A stretch of 64,000 nt of DNA from Bacillota bacterium (GCA_023439125.1 JAEXOU010000005.1:434001-498000), one strand, 5' to 3'; positions 43,680 to 52,069 are shown, counted from the stretch's first letter. A program made the numbers and translations. Notes: generated by a model not told the origin, from the sequence alone.

Positions 43680-43698
43680 AAGAATAAAAGCAGAACAA

Positions 43699-43870
43699 GG
43701 AGCTGTCGTACTAAGGGCAGTATGAATAAAGAATGAAGGACGATGGTATATTTTCTTCGGCGCGCTACGCTCACAAGCCCCACAAAGTGCGTGTGGGACT
43801 TGTAAGGCACTCCGAAAAATACCATCGTCCTTCATTCTTTTATACAATATTCAGCTAGTGCGACAGCCCC
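43699..43870. repeat. Palindromic ~170-bp repeat, copy R3
   Basis: Very similar to R1. The ends GGAGCTGTCGTAC (43699) and GTGCGACAGCCCC (ending 43870) enclose an inner stem of AATGAAGGACGATGGTAT with ATACCATCGTCCTTCATT, complementary over at least 18 positions. The central loop contains CTCACAAGCCCC. TTTT follows the right end, so as RNA it could also terminate the mscL transcript. Confidence 0.88.
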
Positions 43871-43972
43871 TTTTCCTATGAAATTCCTACAATGAAGTCT
43901 TGGTTAGAATACATAAAAAATCCTTTGTAAAAAAAAACTTCATAATCAATAGAGAACATTTCAATAAATGAA

Positions 43973-44003
43973 TTGACTTTGACGTCGTGTCGTACCTTAT
44001 AAT
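43973..44003 (+). promoter_or_regulatory. MerR-type promoter with 19-base spacer
   Basis: TTGACT at 43973 and TATAAT at 43998 are separated by 19 bases, the over-long spacing that MerR-family regulators correct by DNA distortion. The spacer holds an imperfect dyad (GACGTC...GTCGTAC). It precedes a MerR-family gene, suggesting autoregulation. Confidence 0.7.
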
Positions 44004-44026
44004 CCCAAGTAGAAAGGAGGCAGTAC

Positions 44027-45025
44027 ATGGAGGAAGTAAGAACGATTAGTCAGGTAACAAAGATGTTTGGAATATCGACAAGAACACTTCGATATTATGA
44101 GCAAATAAATTTGCTACAAAGTGAGAGAGTAGAAGGATATTCCTATCGTGTCTATGGTTTAGAAGCATGTCAAAAATTACAAAAGATTATTATCTTAAGA
44201 AAGCTTCGTATTCCATTAAAACAGATTGCATCGATACTCAAGGATCAAGAATCATCAACAGCAATCAATGTATTTGTCAAAAATATTGAGCAGTTAAATG
44301 AAGAAATTGAATCTTTATCTACGATCCGTTCGATTCTGCTTCGACTGCTGAATCGACTTAAGGAAACTGCTAATTTAAGCTTAAACACTGTGTTAATTAC
44401 AGATGAAGCATTAAAATCCATGGTGATACCTCTTTCGATTGAAAAAATTAATCTCAAGGAGGAAAACACGATGGAAGACTTAAATCAGGCAAATGAAAAT
44501 TTAGGAAGATTGACCGATCGGGATATACGAATTATTCAACTACCAAAGGCTGTAGTTGCAGCTTATCAGTATGAGGGAGACGATCCAGAATGGCATGTGA
44601 ATCAGGTAATTGATGCATTTGTACGTGATCATGATTTGGTAAGTAAAAAACCAGATCTGAGACATTTTGGATTCAATTCACCAAATCCCGTAGATGAAAG
44701 CGGATATCATGGTTATGAGATGTGGGTTACGGTACCAGAGGATATGGAAATTCCCGCACCATTGGTAAGAAAAGAATTTGCAGGTGGATTATATGCTGCC
44801 TATATGATTCCAATGGGAGCATTTGAGGAGTGGGGGAGAATCTGCGACTGGATTAAGGACCATAAAGTTTATGAATATAATGGAAGTTATGATTACCATA
44901 ATATGTTTGGTTGGATGGAAGAACATCTTAATTATGTAAACCATGTTGATCTACCTGATACAGAGCCAGAGGATCTTCAGCTTGATTTGTTAATGCCGAT
45001 TAAGAAACGAGAAACAGTAAGTTAG
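44027..45025 (+). CDS. MerR-family regulator with GyrI-like effector-binding domain
   Basis: The 332-residue protein has an N-terminal MerR HTH (TISQVTKMFGISTRTLRYYEQINLL, then YRVYGLEACQKLQKI), a dimerising helix near 75-115, and a C-terminal GyrI-like/BmrR-type ligand pocket (about 155-320). The C-terminal part includes HVNQVIDAFVRDHDL, GYEMWVTVPEDMEI and FAGGLYAAYMIPMG. Such proteins activate drug-response genes after binding an organic cation or similar effector. It lies directly behind a 19-spaced promoter with an AAGGAGG site. It is convergent with an MFS porter gene, which need not be its target. Confidence 0.88.
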   Translation: MEEVRTISQVTKMFGISTRTLRYYEQINLLQSERVEGYSYRVYGLEACQKLQKIIILRKLRIPLKQIASILKDQESSTAINVFVKNIEQLNEEIESLSTIRSILLRLLNRLKETANLSLNTVLITDEALKSMVIPLSIEKINLKEENTMEDLNQANENLGRLTDRDIRIIQLPKAVVAAYQYEGDDPEWHVNQVIDAFVRDHDLVSKKPDLRHFGFNSPNPVDESGYHGYEMWVTVPEDMEIPAPLVRKEFAGGLYAAYMIPMGAFEEWGRICDWIKDHKVYEYNGSYDYHNMFGWMEEHLNYVNHVDLPDTEPEDLQLDLLMPIKKRETVS

Positions 45026-45034
45026 TTTCTCGTT
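45006..45034. terminator. Hairpin between converging MerR-family and MFS genes
   Basis: AACGAGAAAC (45006-45015) pairs with GTTTCTCGTT (45025-45034). The stem spans the MerR-gene stop codon; no long T-run follows on either strand, so termination is only presumed. Confidence 0.45.
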
Positions 45035-45047
45035 CCAAATACACCTT

Positions 45048-46217
45048 TTAATTTCTAATTTTTCCAACAACAATTTCATGCATCACAAAAACTAAGATGA
45101 GTAAAGCAGATAAAAACACGGGTAACAAAGCTATGGTAATGTAATCCGCAATCAAACCGAATAATGGAGGCATTACCATAAAGCCTGTGTACGCAAACGC
45201 CATCTGAATACCAATCATTGCTTGTGATTTATCTCTACCAAACACATCGGGAGTCATATGAATGATACATGGATACACAGGAGCACAACCTAAACCTATA
45301 ATAATAAATCCAATCAATGCAAACACCGAAGGTAACGGTATCAGAAATAAAATGATACCCGTACCAATGATGCCAAGGCCCATACGTATCAAAAAATGAT
45401 CACCGAATTTCATTGCAAGAAACCCATTAATACCTCTTCCAACGGTAATACCAATATAGAAAAGGCTCGCAAATCCCGCTGCTGTTTCGGGAGAAATTCC
45501 TCTATTTTGAACAAGATAACTACTCGCCCATAAGGAAGCTGTCATCTCTAATGCACAATATCCGAAAAATGCGAGAAAACATGGAATGGCACCTTGAATT
45601 GAAAAAATCTCTCTAAATTTGATTGGCTTACTAGCTACGTCTTCTTTTTTACTCTCAACCAAAGCTTTCTCATTCTTTTTCCATAATGGTAAACTTATAA
45701 AAATAAAGGCAGAAAGTAGTATTTGTATTACTGCTACAATGAAATAACCTGAATTCCAACGGTCCAATTTGATTAACGAAAAGCTCATGATGTAAGGACT
45801 GATTGATGCACCGACACCCCACATACAATGAAGCCAGCTCATATGTTGTGGTTTATAATGCAAAGCAACATAGTTATTTAAAACGGCATCTACGCCTCCT
45901 GCACCTAAGCCATATGGTATTGCCCATACAATAAGCATCCAAAACTGATTGCTAATTGAAAAGCCAAACAATGCGATTGCTGTTAAAGTTACGCTAAAAG
46001 CGGTCACTTTACCTGCTCCAAACCTATGACGCAATCGATCACTCATTAAGCTTGATATAATTGTTCCACTTGACATAATAAACGAGATGATACCTGCAAA
46101 AGAAACAGGAACGCTAATTTCACTATGGAGCACAGGCCACGCAGAGCCTAACAAAGAATCTGGCAAACCGAGACTTATAAAACATACATAAATGAGAGTT
46201 AATAATAAATTCCACAT
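45048..46217 (-). CDS. Major facilitator superfamily transporter
   Basis: The 389-residue protein has about twelve hydrophobic helices. FISLGLPDSLLGSAWPVL near the start, DRLRHRFGAGKV as the loop 2-3 motif and GLGAGGVDAVLNNYV in helix 5 are like the FucP/YqgE-type MFS group. The C-terminal half has GRGINGFLAMKFGD, the mirrored loop motif. Substrate unknown; sugar, drug or antiporter roles are all open. It is transcribed toward the MerR-type regulator and has no co-directional neighbour. Confidence 0.8.
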   Translation of the reverse strand: MWNLLLTLIYVCFISLGLPDSLLGSAWPVLHSEISVPVSFAGIISFIMSSGTIISSLMSDRLRHRFGAGKVTAFSVTLTAIALFGFSISNQFWMLIVWAIPYGLGAGGVDAVLNNYVALHYKPQHMSWLHCMWGVGASISPYIMSFSLIKLDRWNSGYFIVAVIQILLSAFIFISLPLWKKNEKALVESKKEDVASKPIKFREIFSIQGAIPCFLAFFGYCALEMTASLWASSYLVQNRGISPETAAGFASLFYIGITVGRGINGFLAMKFGDHFLIRMGLGIIGTGIILFLIPLPSVFALIGFIIIGLGCAPVYPCIIHMTPDVFGRDKSQAMIGIQMAFAYTGFMVMPPLFGLIADYITIALLPVFLSALLILVFVMHEIVVGKIRN

Positions 46218-46633
46218 ATTCTAAATCCCTTCCTTAGTATAAAATATCTTTATTTCATAAAAGCTGTGCTTGTAAAATGTTGCTCGTGAGAGTGTGCGAA
46301 GCATACTTTTGTTCTACCCGTTTGTTTCAATAGATTTGCCCTCTATTCTATTAATAACTTAGATTACTAATATGTAAATTACTGTGAATTCATTTATTAT
46401 ATAGCAAAAGTGTAGTCAAGTAAATGTATAATCTAATACTTATGAAGATACAGGGCAGCGGTTACCTTATGATGAAAATATCGAAAGATTTACAGAATGA
46501 TAGTTCTATGATATTATTATCAGAATGATAATTTTAACAATGATATTGTTTATATTCAGCTTTACTTATGTTGAGTTATAGGTATTATATATTCGAGTTA
46601 CATAAAAGTTTAGAAGTAGGGGTGTAGATATTT
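46218..46633. other. Intergenic stretch without a recognisable gene
   Basis: It lies between the divergent MFS (minus) and GNAT (plus) genes and should hold both promoters, but no convincing -35/-10 pair was found. A patch at 46262-46320 with GCTCGTGAG and GTGTGCGAAGCATAC resembles no feature clearly. The rest is AT-rich. Confidence 0.5.
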
Positions 46634-47101
46634 ATGGTTAAAACAAAACGTTTGAATATTTATCCGTTGACTGACGAAGAGATGGAACTTATGATTGAAA
46701 ACGAAATGGATAGCGAAATGAAACAGGCTTATAAAGAAATGCTTGATGGTTGTAAACAGAATCCCAATAATAGAATATGGCATGCTGTATGGAATATCGT
46801 TTTGAATAACGGAACACATGATAGCGTTGGGGATTTATCTTTTAAAGGTTTAAATCCTGATGGAATGGTAGATATAGGTTATGGAATCCGCAAAGAGTAT
46901 GAGGGTCAGGGCTATATGACAGAAGCCGTGATTGCTATGGTAAGATGGGCTAATGAGCAAGAGGGTGTAACACGAATCGAAGCGGAGGCGGAAGCAAATA
47001 ACCAAGCCTCTCTTAGAGTTCTCCAAAAAGCAGGGTTTGTTGCTAATGGGAAAATAGGAGAAGAAGGTCCTCGTTTTGTTTGGAATAAGTTTGACAATTA
47101 A
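46634..47101 (+). CDS. GNAT-family N-acetyltransferase (RimJ/RimL type)
   Basis: The 155-residue protein has the GNAT fold. KTKRLNIYPLTDEEMELM is the N-terminal strand and helix, GYGIRKEYEGQGYMTEAVIAMVRWA is motif A with the acetyl-CoA loop (a Q/RxxGxG-like GQGYMTEA), and ASLRVLQKAGFVANG is motif B. It transfers acetyl from acetyl-CoA to an amine, possibly a ribosomal protein N-terminus or small molecule. AAGTAGGGG lies before the ATG. A 13-bp inverted repeat element begins about 25 bases downstream. Confidence 0.85.
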   Translation: MVKTKRLNIYPLTDEEMELMIENEMDSEMKQAYKEMLDGCKQNPNNRIWHAVWNIVLNNGTHDSVGDLSFKGLNPDGMVDIGYGIRKEYEGQGYMTEAVIAMVRWANEQEGVTRIEAEAEANNQASLRVLQKAGFVANGKIGEEGPRFVWNKFDN

Positions 47102-47125
47102 TACAAAGTATGGTAAATTAAGTTC

Positions 47126-47470
47126 GTGATAACATGAAAAAAGAGGTGGCGTTATCCGGCACACTTGATATTACATAATCGGTAATATAAGTGAGACGTG
47201 GAAATGTTGAATAAAATCATAACTCAATAAGAAAAGACAACTGTTTATGGACAGTTTTATTTTCTTAACTCAAATTATGGTTTTTATTTCATATTCCGCG
47301 CATATAATATAAAAAATATTAAGCTGTGGAATATTCCACAGCTTTTTTGTATTATAGAAAATTCCACTGATTTTTCTATAACACAAAAAACCGTCTAAAA
47401 GGAAAGATGCTATTATGAACACAAGCACTTGTTCCTTTAGACGGTTCTAAAATCTAATTCATGTTATCAC
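47126..47470. mobile_element. 345-bp element bounded by 13-bp inverted repeats, MITE-like
   Basis: GTGATAACATGAA at 47126-47138 is matched exactly by its reverse complement TTCATGTTATCAC at 47458-47470. Between them lie a 14-codon frame starting within the left repeat (MKKEVALSGTLDIT), the hairpin TGATATTAC/GTAATAT near 47165-47190, and AACTGT/ACAGTT near 47240. A palindromic terminator follows at 47321-47348, then a TTATAGAAAA/TTTTCTATAA stem, and a stem of AACCGTCTAAAAGGAA (47389) with TTCCTTTAGACGGTT (47432). There is no transposase and no clear target duplication. The assignment as a mobile element is an inference from the matched ends. Confidence 0.45.
47321..47348 (+). terminator. Palindromic terminator inside the 345-bp element
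   Basis: AAGCTGTGGAATATTCCACAGCTT is self-complementary and followed by TTTT. It would stop transcripts from the GNAT gene or from inside the element. Confidence 0.8.
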
Positions 47471-47511
47471 AAAACAATATCAAAAAACAATTTAAAACAG
47501 GAGAGTAAAAA

Positions 47512-48351
47512 ATGCTAAATAAATTATTAAACTATACATCAAGTAAACCAAAAATCTATGAACCAAGTACATCAAAATTCTGGGATGACGAGCATATATC
47601 AAAGGGAATGTTGGAAGCTCATCTTAATCCCGAATGGGATGCTGCAACACGTAATCATCAATTTATTACAAAGTCAGTTGAATGGATTGCAAGTATTGCA
47701 AATCCACTACATTATCCTGAGTTACTAGATCTTGGCTGTGGACCAGGATTATACGCAGAAAGGTTTCACAAAATCGGCTATCATGTGACCGGTATCGACT
47801 ATTCTCAGCGTTCCATAGAATATGCTGTGAACCATTCCAAAAGCAACGACATGAATATCACTTATCATTATCAAAATTACCTTGATCTTACATACCAGGA
47901 GAAATTCGATGTTATTACACTCATTTATTGCGATTTTAGTGTGATGTCTGATTATGATAGGACCAGATTATTGAACCGTATCTATCAGGCATTAAAACCT
48001 AATGGCAAATTTATTCTAGATGTATTCACACCTAATTGGTATAAAGATAGAAAGGAATCCAAAGATTGGTACTATAGCGAAGGAGGCTTTTGGAGTGAAA
48101 AAGCTCATGTTTGTCTTAATTCATTTTACAGATATGATGAGAGTAATACTAGACTTGAACAGACGGTGGTTATTACAGAGGATTCCATAGAGTGCTATAA
48201 TATTTGGGATCATGTATTTACGAAGACAGAGCTAGAAGAAGATCTTCAAAAGGCGGGTTTTTCTACCGTTGATTTTTACGGGGATGTAGCAGGAGAGGTG
48301 TATACACCTAATGGGAATACAATGTGTGCAGTAGCAAGAAAGGAAGGGTAG
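47512..48351 (+). CDS. Class I SAM-dependent methyltransferase
   Basis: The 279-residue protein has the Rossmann methyltransferase motifs: LLDLGCGPGLYAERFHKIGY (motif I, SAM-binding GxGxG), VTGIDYSQRSIEYA (acidic loop), FDVITLIYCDFSVM (motif II region), and LNRIYQALKPNGKFILDVF (motif III region). The C-terminus with TVVITEDSIECYNIWDHVFT shapes the substrate site. The substrate is unknown; the family resembles small-molecule methyltransferases. CAGGAGAG lies before the ATG. It follows the 345-bp palindromic element. Confidence 0.87.
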   Translation: MLNKLLNYTSSKPKIYEPSTSKFWDDEHISKGMLEAHLNPEWDAATRNHQFITKSVEWIASIANPLHYPELLDLGCGPGLYAERFHKIGYHVTGIDYSQRSIEYAVNHSKSNDMNITYHYQNYLDLTYQEKFDVITLIYCDFSVMSDYDRTRLLNRIYQALKPNGKFILDVFTPNWYKDRKESKDWYYSEGGFWSEKAHVCLNSFYRYDESNTRLEQTVVITEDSIECYNIWDHVFTKTELEEDLQKAGFSTVDFYGDVAGEVYTPNGNTMCAVARKEG

Positions 48352-48590
48352 GATACTTCATAGGTATCAAAATGCTCATTCATAAAGTTCAAGATATGAC
48401 CGTTGTTTTATGCAAATATATAATTTATAATATTAACATATATTTTGAGAGGGATGTTATCATGCGAGAACTGGAAACACTGAATATGGTGAAAATAATG
48501 ATTAATTGTTATTGAGAATAGTTATAATAAGTATCAAATCAAATCTCAAAATATGAACTAGTGATAATCAATATGAAGGGAATGGGTATT

Positions 48591-49088
48591 ATGACAAAAG
48601 AAGAATATAAAAAAATAGTTGAAAAGAAATTCAATAAATCGTTGGAAAATATAATGTATGAATTATGTGTCGTGAAGGATGTAATAGCATCAGAAGGTGC
48701 TAGTATCCTAGATGTACCTAAAGATGTGTTTATATCTTGGAGAAATAAATTCCGTTTTGGACCTAATCAGCGTCGCACTGATGGAGCTGGTAGATTGCGC
48801 AAAGAAAAATCAGAGCAATATGAAAGTGAACTTCAGAATGTTGATTTAAGCCGTAAGTTTAAATATGGTGATAAACAATCTCTGGATGGATTTAAGGAGA
48901 TGTTGGAACGTTTATTAGAATTACAGAAGACGAAGAAAATCAAAATTAATTCTGAGGGATTAGGGAACTTCAGTATTGAGATGAACATTATGGCTATAGA
49001 GCAAACAATCAGTTATCTAGATTCATATTTATCTGGGGAACTTCATAGAATGATTGAATTTGAAATACAGAATATAAATGATTTCTGA
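48591..49088 (+). CDS. Hypothetical protein, orphan
   Basis: I do not recognise this 165-residue protein. It is hydrophilic and mostly helical (TKEEYKKIVEKKFNKSL; FKEMLERLLELQKTKK). An N-terminal segment, DVPKDVFISWRNKFRFGPNQRR, could be a small DNA- or RNA-binding unit, since it is basic and followed by more arginines. No membrane helix, signal or metal motif is present. ATG 48591 is preferred over GTG 48561, because it has AAGGG/GGG upstream and gives a normal N-terminus. It sits in the accessory region between a methyltransferase and an IS-derived palindrome. Confidence 0.6.
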   Translation: MTKEEYKKIVEKKFNKSLENIMYELCVVKDVIASEGASILDVPKDVFISWRNKFRFGPNQRRTDGAGRLRKEKSEQYESELQNVDLSRKFKYGDKQSLDGFKEMLERLLELQKTKKIKINSEGLGNFSIEMNIMAIEQTISYLDSYLSGELHRMIEFEIQNINDF

Positions 49089-49177
49089 TATCAATTAGTC
49101 GGAATTAATCTTGTTCTTAATGTAAAGGTTTCCGTAGATAAAAGAAATGCATCTATTAAGCAAAAAGCACTCATTAA

Positions 49178-49276
49178 TGAACCGCCCACCAAAAGTTAGA
49201 CCTAAAATAATATGTACCCCCTTTACTGATTTCGTCCAGTAAAGGGGGTACAGTTTAACGATTGGAGGGCGGTTCA
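49178..49276. mobile_element. 99-bp palindromic element with IS3/IS150-like ends
   Basis: The left end TGAACCGCCCACCAAAAGTT at 49178 and the inverted right end, which reads TGAACCGCCCTCCAATCGTT from 49276 inward, are alike and resemble IS3/IS150-type terminal repeats. Inside is a second perfect stem, GTACCCCCTTTACTG (49214-49228) with its complement at 49237-49251. There is no transposase. It looks like a non-autonomous derivative in which only the IS ends remain. Confidence 0.65.
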
Positions 49277-49388
49277 ATTTTGTGAGTTATTTGGAATATA
49301 ATGGTTAAATTTCTTGATAATGCTATGTTTATGATATAAAATGAAACTATCAGTAAAGTTACATATTTATATTTTTGGAGGAAATAAC

Positions 49389-49442
49389 ATGTTATTACGT
49401 AGCTTAACAAAGGCTGAGGAAGAGGAAGATGGAATAAAGTAA
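49389..49442 (+). CDS. 17-codon frame with strong ribosome site (possible leader or gene remnant)
   Basis: TTGGAGGAAATAACATG opens a frame encoding MLLRSLTKAEEEEDGIK. The GGAGG site is ideally spaced, and TTGATA/TATAAA lies upstream. It may be a leader peptide for the next gene, or the surviving start of a lost gene. Confidence 0.3.
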   Translation: MLLRSLTKAEEEEDGIK

Positions 49443-49508
49443 ATTTGGAGCAAAAATAAGACTTAATGAAACTTATTAAATCCATATATTATCTAAGGAG
49501 ACAATAGA

Positions 49509-50027
49509 ATGGTGACTAAGCCAAGAATCTTCAAATATTCATTCATAATACTACTTATTTTTGCACTTATATTAGTTCTATTCGTTAATATAAAGTCAAA
49601 ATACGAACAGGATAGAAAAAGTAAGTTTATCTTACAAGAATACGAGAAAATGGTGCAATATGCAACAGAACATAGTGAAGAAATAAAAAAAGTTTCCGAG
49701 ATACTTCAGGAAAACAGAGAGTTTATTAGGGAGAATGTGGATTACACTCTATATGAGTTAAAAGAAAAACTAAATGAGGAAGAACGAGAATTAATCAATG
49801 AAATTCAAAGCATTGCACCATATGATGCTGATAGAGTCTCTATCGATACTTTGGAGTCGAAAGAAGAGTTTCATTATCAATGGGGATTCTATGAAGATAA
49901 TATTAGAATGATTATTATTTATGAAACATACGATTTTATTCATCCATTAACATTTGGATGGTGTAATAAATTAACTAAAATTTCTGATCATCTATATGTT
50001 GCCATGGTAATAGTTGAATATGTATAA
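49509..50027 (+). CDS. Hypothetical membrane-anchored protein, first of a tandem pair
   Basis: The 172-residue protein has one N-terminal membrane helix (FIILLIFALILVLFVNI, residues ~12-28), then a helical charged stretch (FILQEYEKMVQYATEHSEEIKKV) and a beta-rich C-terminus (YQWGFYEDNIRMIIIY, TKISDHLYVAMV). It is probably anchored with the C-terminus outside. I do not recognise the family. The next reading frame encodes a clear paralogue, sharing EYxKMxQxATxHSExI, ISDHLYVA-like and YQWGxY blocks. AAGGAGACAATAGA precedes the ATG. Confidence 0.65.
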   Translation: MVTKPRIFKYSFIILLIFALILVLFVNIKSKYEQDRKSKFILQEYEKMVQYATEHSEEIKKVSEILQENREFIRENVDYTLYELKEKLNEEERELINEIQSIAPYDADRVSIDTLESKEEFHYQWGFYEDNIRMIIIYETYDFIHPLTFGWCNKLTKISDHLYVAMVIVEYV

Positions 50028-50074
50028 ATATGTAATTTCTATATATCATGTCGGGAGTGGTTAAGGAGTATTAG

Positions 50075-50597
50075 ATGTTAAATAATCGTAAAATAAAAAA
50101 ATTAAATTGTCACCTCTATTTATATTTATAGCTTTATTAGTAACATTCTTATATTTAGTATTTTTAATATGGTCAAGTCAAAAATAAAACAAAATAACTT
50201 TGATCAAATTCTTGTGGAAGAATATGACAAAATGCTACAGTTTGCTACTGATCATAGCGAGACGATTCGTGAAGTATCTGGAATTATTCTTTCAAATTAT
50301 AAATTCATTGAAGAAAACAATTTCCATGCGATAGAAAAATTAATAAAAAAGCTAAGTGATGAAGAAAAGAGATTGGTAGATGAGATAGAAAACGTCGCAC
50401 CATATAATACTAATGTACCGTATAGTAATTTAGATTATAGAAGAATTGCATATTATCAATGGGGGTATTATGAACAAGGTTATAGTATGGTGATCATTTG
50501 TGTCACAGAAGGAAGTGTAGAAACTGGGGAATATATAAAGGTAACAAAATTGTCAGATCATTTATATGTTGCGTTGGAAAGATTCCTTTATACATAA
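50075..50597 (+). pseudogene. Second tandem copy, N-terminus disrupted by frameshifts
   Basis: A good site AAGGAG (50063-50068) precedes ATG 50075, which opens MLNNRKIKKLN. The hydrophobic segment homologous to the first copy's anchor (SPLFIFIALLVTFLYLVFL) is in another frame. The rest (from 50169, EEYDKMLQFATDHSETIREV to KLSDHLYVALERF) is in the third frame. Two indels in A/T runs are therefore needed to rebuild the gene. The ATG at 50169 has no ribosome site. If expressed from there it would be a soluble 142-residue version; a broken gene is more likely. Confidence 0.65.
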
Positions 50598-50919
50598 AAT
50601 TGTTTTCATCAAAGGAAATGATGAAAGACTAATGAGTACGATTTTTTTACTTGTAAATCCTAACCTTTTGCGCTCTTAATTCCGAAAACCTAAAAGAATT
50701 GAACTTTATAATTAATTAGAGGAAAGCCTTATAGAATAAGGCATAGAGAGCTAAAGTACATTTTTACTGAAATGTACTTTATTTTGAAGTGGACTTATAT
50801 CTTTTAAGGATACGGATATGGATAAATCACCACATTATCTTAAGAATAAATCTACGCTTCGTGGGTGTTTATTTACCAGTGATTAAGCTATACTATCCTC
50901 AAAGAAAGGTGGTGTCGGT
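50598..50919 (+). other. Intergenic stretch with two hairpins, no gene
   Basis: GCCTTAT/ATAAGGC (50726-50742) is followed by the terminator-like AAAGTACATTT/AAATGTACTTT (50753-50784). The remaining sequence is AT-rich, and the promoter of the next gene must lie after about 50790, where no clear boxes were seen. Confidence 0.5.
50753..50784 (+). terminator. Terminator before the HTH-methyltransferase gene
   Basis: AAAGTACATTT pairs with AAATGTACTTT around a 6-base loop, followed by ATTTT. It would end transcripts from the tandem-pair genes. Confidence 0.7.
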
Positions 50920-51987
50920 TTGAATCAAGTAAAAATTGGAAGATTTATTGCTAAAATTAGAAAACAACAAAATATGACTCAGTGTGAGTTTGCTGATTCT
51001 CTAGGAATTAGTAATAAGACTGTAAGTAAATGGGAATGTGGAAATGGAATGCCTGAATTGTCCCTTATGATGCCGATTTGTGAAATTCTTAAAATTAATC
51101 TTAATGAGTTGTTTTCAGGAGAAAAGTTGACCGATGCAGACTATAAAAAGAAAGCAGAGGAAAATATAATGAAACTTATTGAGGAAGCGGAGAAAACGAA
51201 AAACAATATTGTCGGTGGTAAGGTTTTAGGTAAGGTGGCTAATATTGATATGAATGTGGGCGTAGCCCATAAAACTAATATCGAGTTTTGGAATACAATT
51301 GGCAGTGAGTTCTTGGGTGTAACAGCTTTACCAGAGTGGGGAGGTTATTTACCATCAGAGGATAAGTTGAACTTACTTGGAGATTTGTCGGAGAAAAGTG
51401 TGCTCGAAATCGGATGTGGTAATGGTCATTCCTTAAAATATGTTGCAGATTTAGGGGCAACTGATTTGTGGGGATTGGATATATCTGAAAATCAAATTGA
51501 AAGAACTAAAAATTATCTTCAAACACAAGGAATAAGTACTAAACTAGTTTGTTCACCTATGGAGGATGAATGTGGGTTGCCAGTGAATTATTTCGATTTA
51601 GTTTATTCTGTTTATGGAATTGGTTGGACAACAAACTTGGACAAAACCTTTAAGCGTATTCATTCTTATTTGAAAAAAGATGGAGTGTTCGTTTTTGCTT
51701 GGTCACATCCTATTCATAAATGTGTGTCAGTTGAAGATGGCAAACTTGTATTTAACAATTCTTATTTTAATGAAGAATGGTATTGTGCTGATATGAGTAA
51801 CAAAGAAATTATGCTCTCTAATCGCATGTTGAGTACATATATTAACGCTTTAGCCCAAAATGTTTTTGTTATTGAAAAACTTATTGAAGAAACTGATAAG
51901 GAAAAAGCAATATCATCAGATAATGATTTTGGTAGAAAAGCATTAATGTTGCCTACAGCTTTTGCTATTAAGGTGAGAAAATTGTAG
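50920..51987 (+). CDS. XRE-type HTH domain fused to a SAM-dependent methyltransferase
   Basis: The 355-residue protein has an N-terminal Cro/CI HTH (residues 5-62: IGRFIAKIRKQQNMTQCEFADSLG, ISNKTVSKWECGNGMPEL), a lysine-rich linker near 70-95, and a class I methyltransferase domain from about 110. That domain has VLEIGCGNGHSLKYVADLGA (motif I), LWGLDISENQIERT, YFDLVYSVYGIGW and LKKDGVFVFAWSHP. It may bind DNA and methylate a small molecule or protein, linking the two, but no such role is proven. The start is TTG 50920, with AAGGTGG seven bases upstream. It stands alone in the accessory region. Confidence 0.85.
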   Translation: MNQVKIGRFIAKIRKQQNMTQCEFADSLGISNKTVSKWECGNGMPELSLMMPICEILKINLNELFSGEKLTDADYKKKAEENIMKLIEEAEKTKNNIVGGKVLGKVANIDMNVGVAHKTNIEFWNTIGSEFLGVTALPEWGGYLPSEDKLNLLGDLSEKSVLEIGCGNGHSLKYVADLGATDLWGLDISENQIERTKNYLQTQGISTKLVCSPMEDECGLPVNYFDLVYSVYGIGWTTNLDKTFKRIHSYLKKDGVFVFAWSHPIHKCVSVEDGKLVFNNSYFNEEWYCADMSNKEIMLSNRMLSTYINALAQNVFVIEKLIEETDKEKAISSDNDFGRKALMLPTAFAIKVRKL

Positions 51988-52069
51988 GTTCGAGGATATA
52001 CCTTTCTTTTAATTAAGTTAGCTATCTTATAGAATAGATAGTTAAGTAAGTGTTATTAAGATATACTGA

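Noticed and set aside
38237..46330. Possible second repeat family: patches at 38270-38330 and, inverted, 46262-46320 share GAACAAAAGTA and ATTTTACAA.
   Set aside because: Only short words match and the spacing differs, so common ancestry cannot be supported by eye.
48462..48515. A 17-codon frame with a GAGAGGG site (MRELETLNMVKIMINCY).
   Set aside because: It could be a peptide or a gene start remnant, but nothing beyond the ribosome site supports it and no downstream frame continues it.
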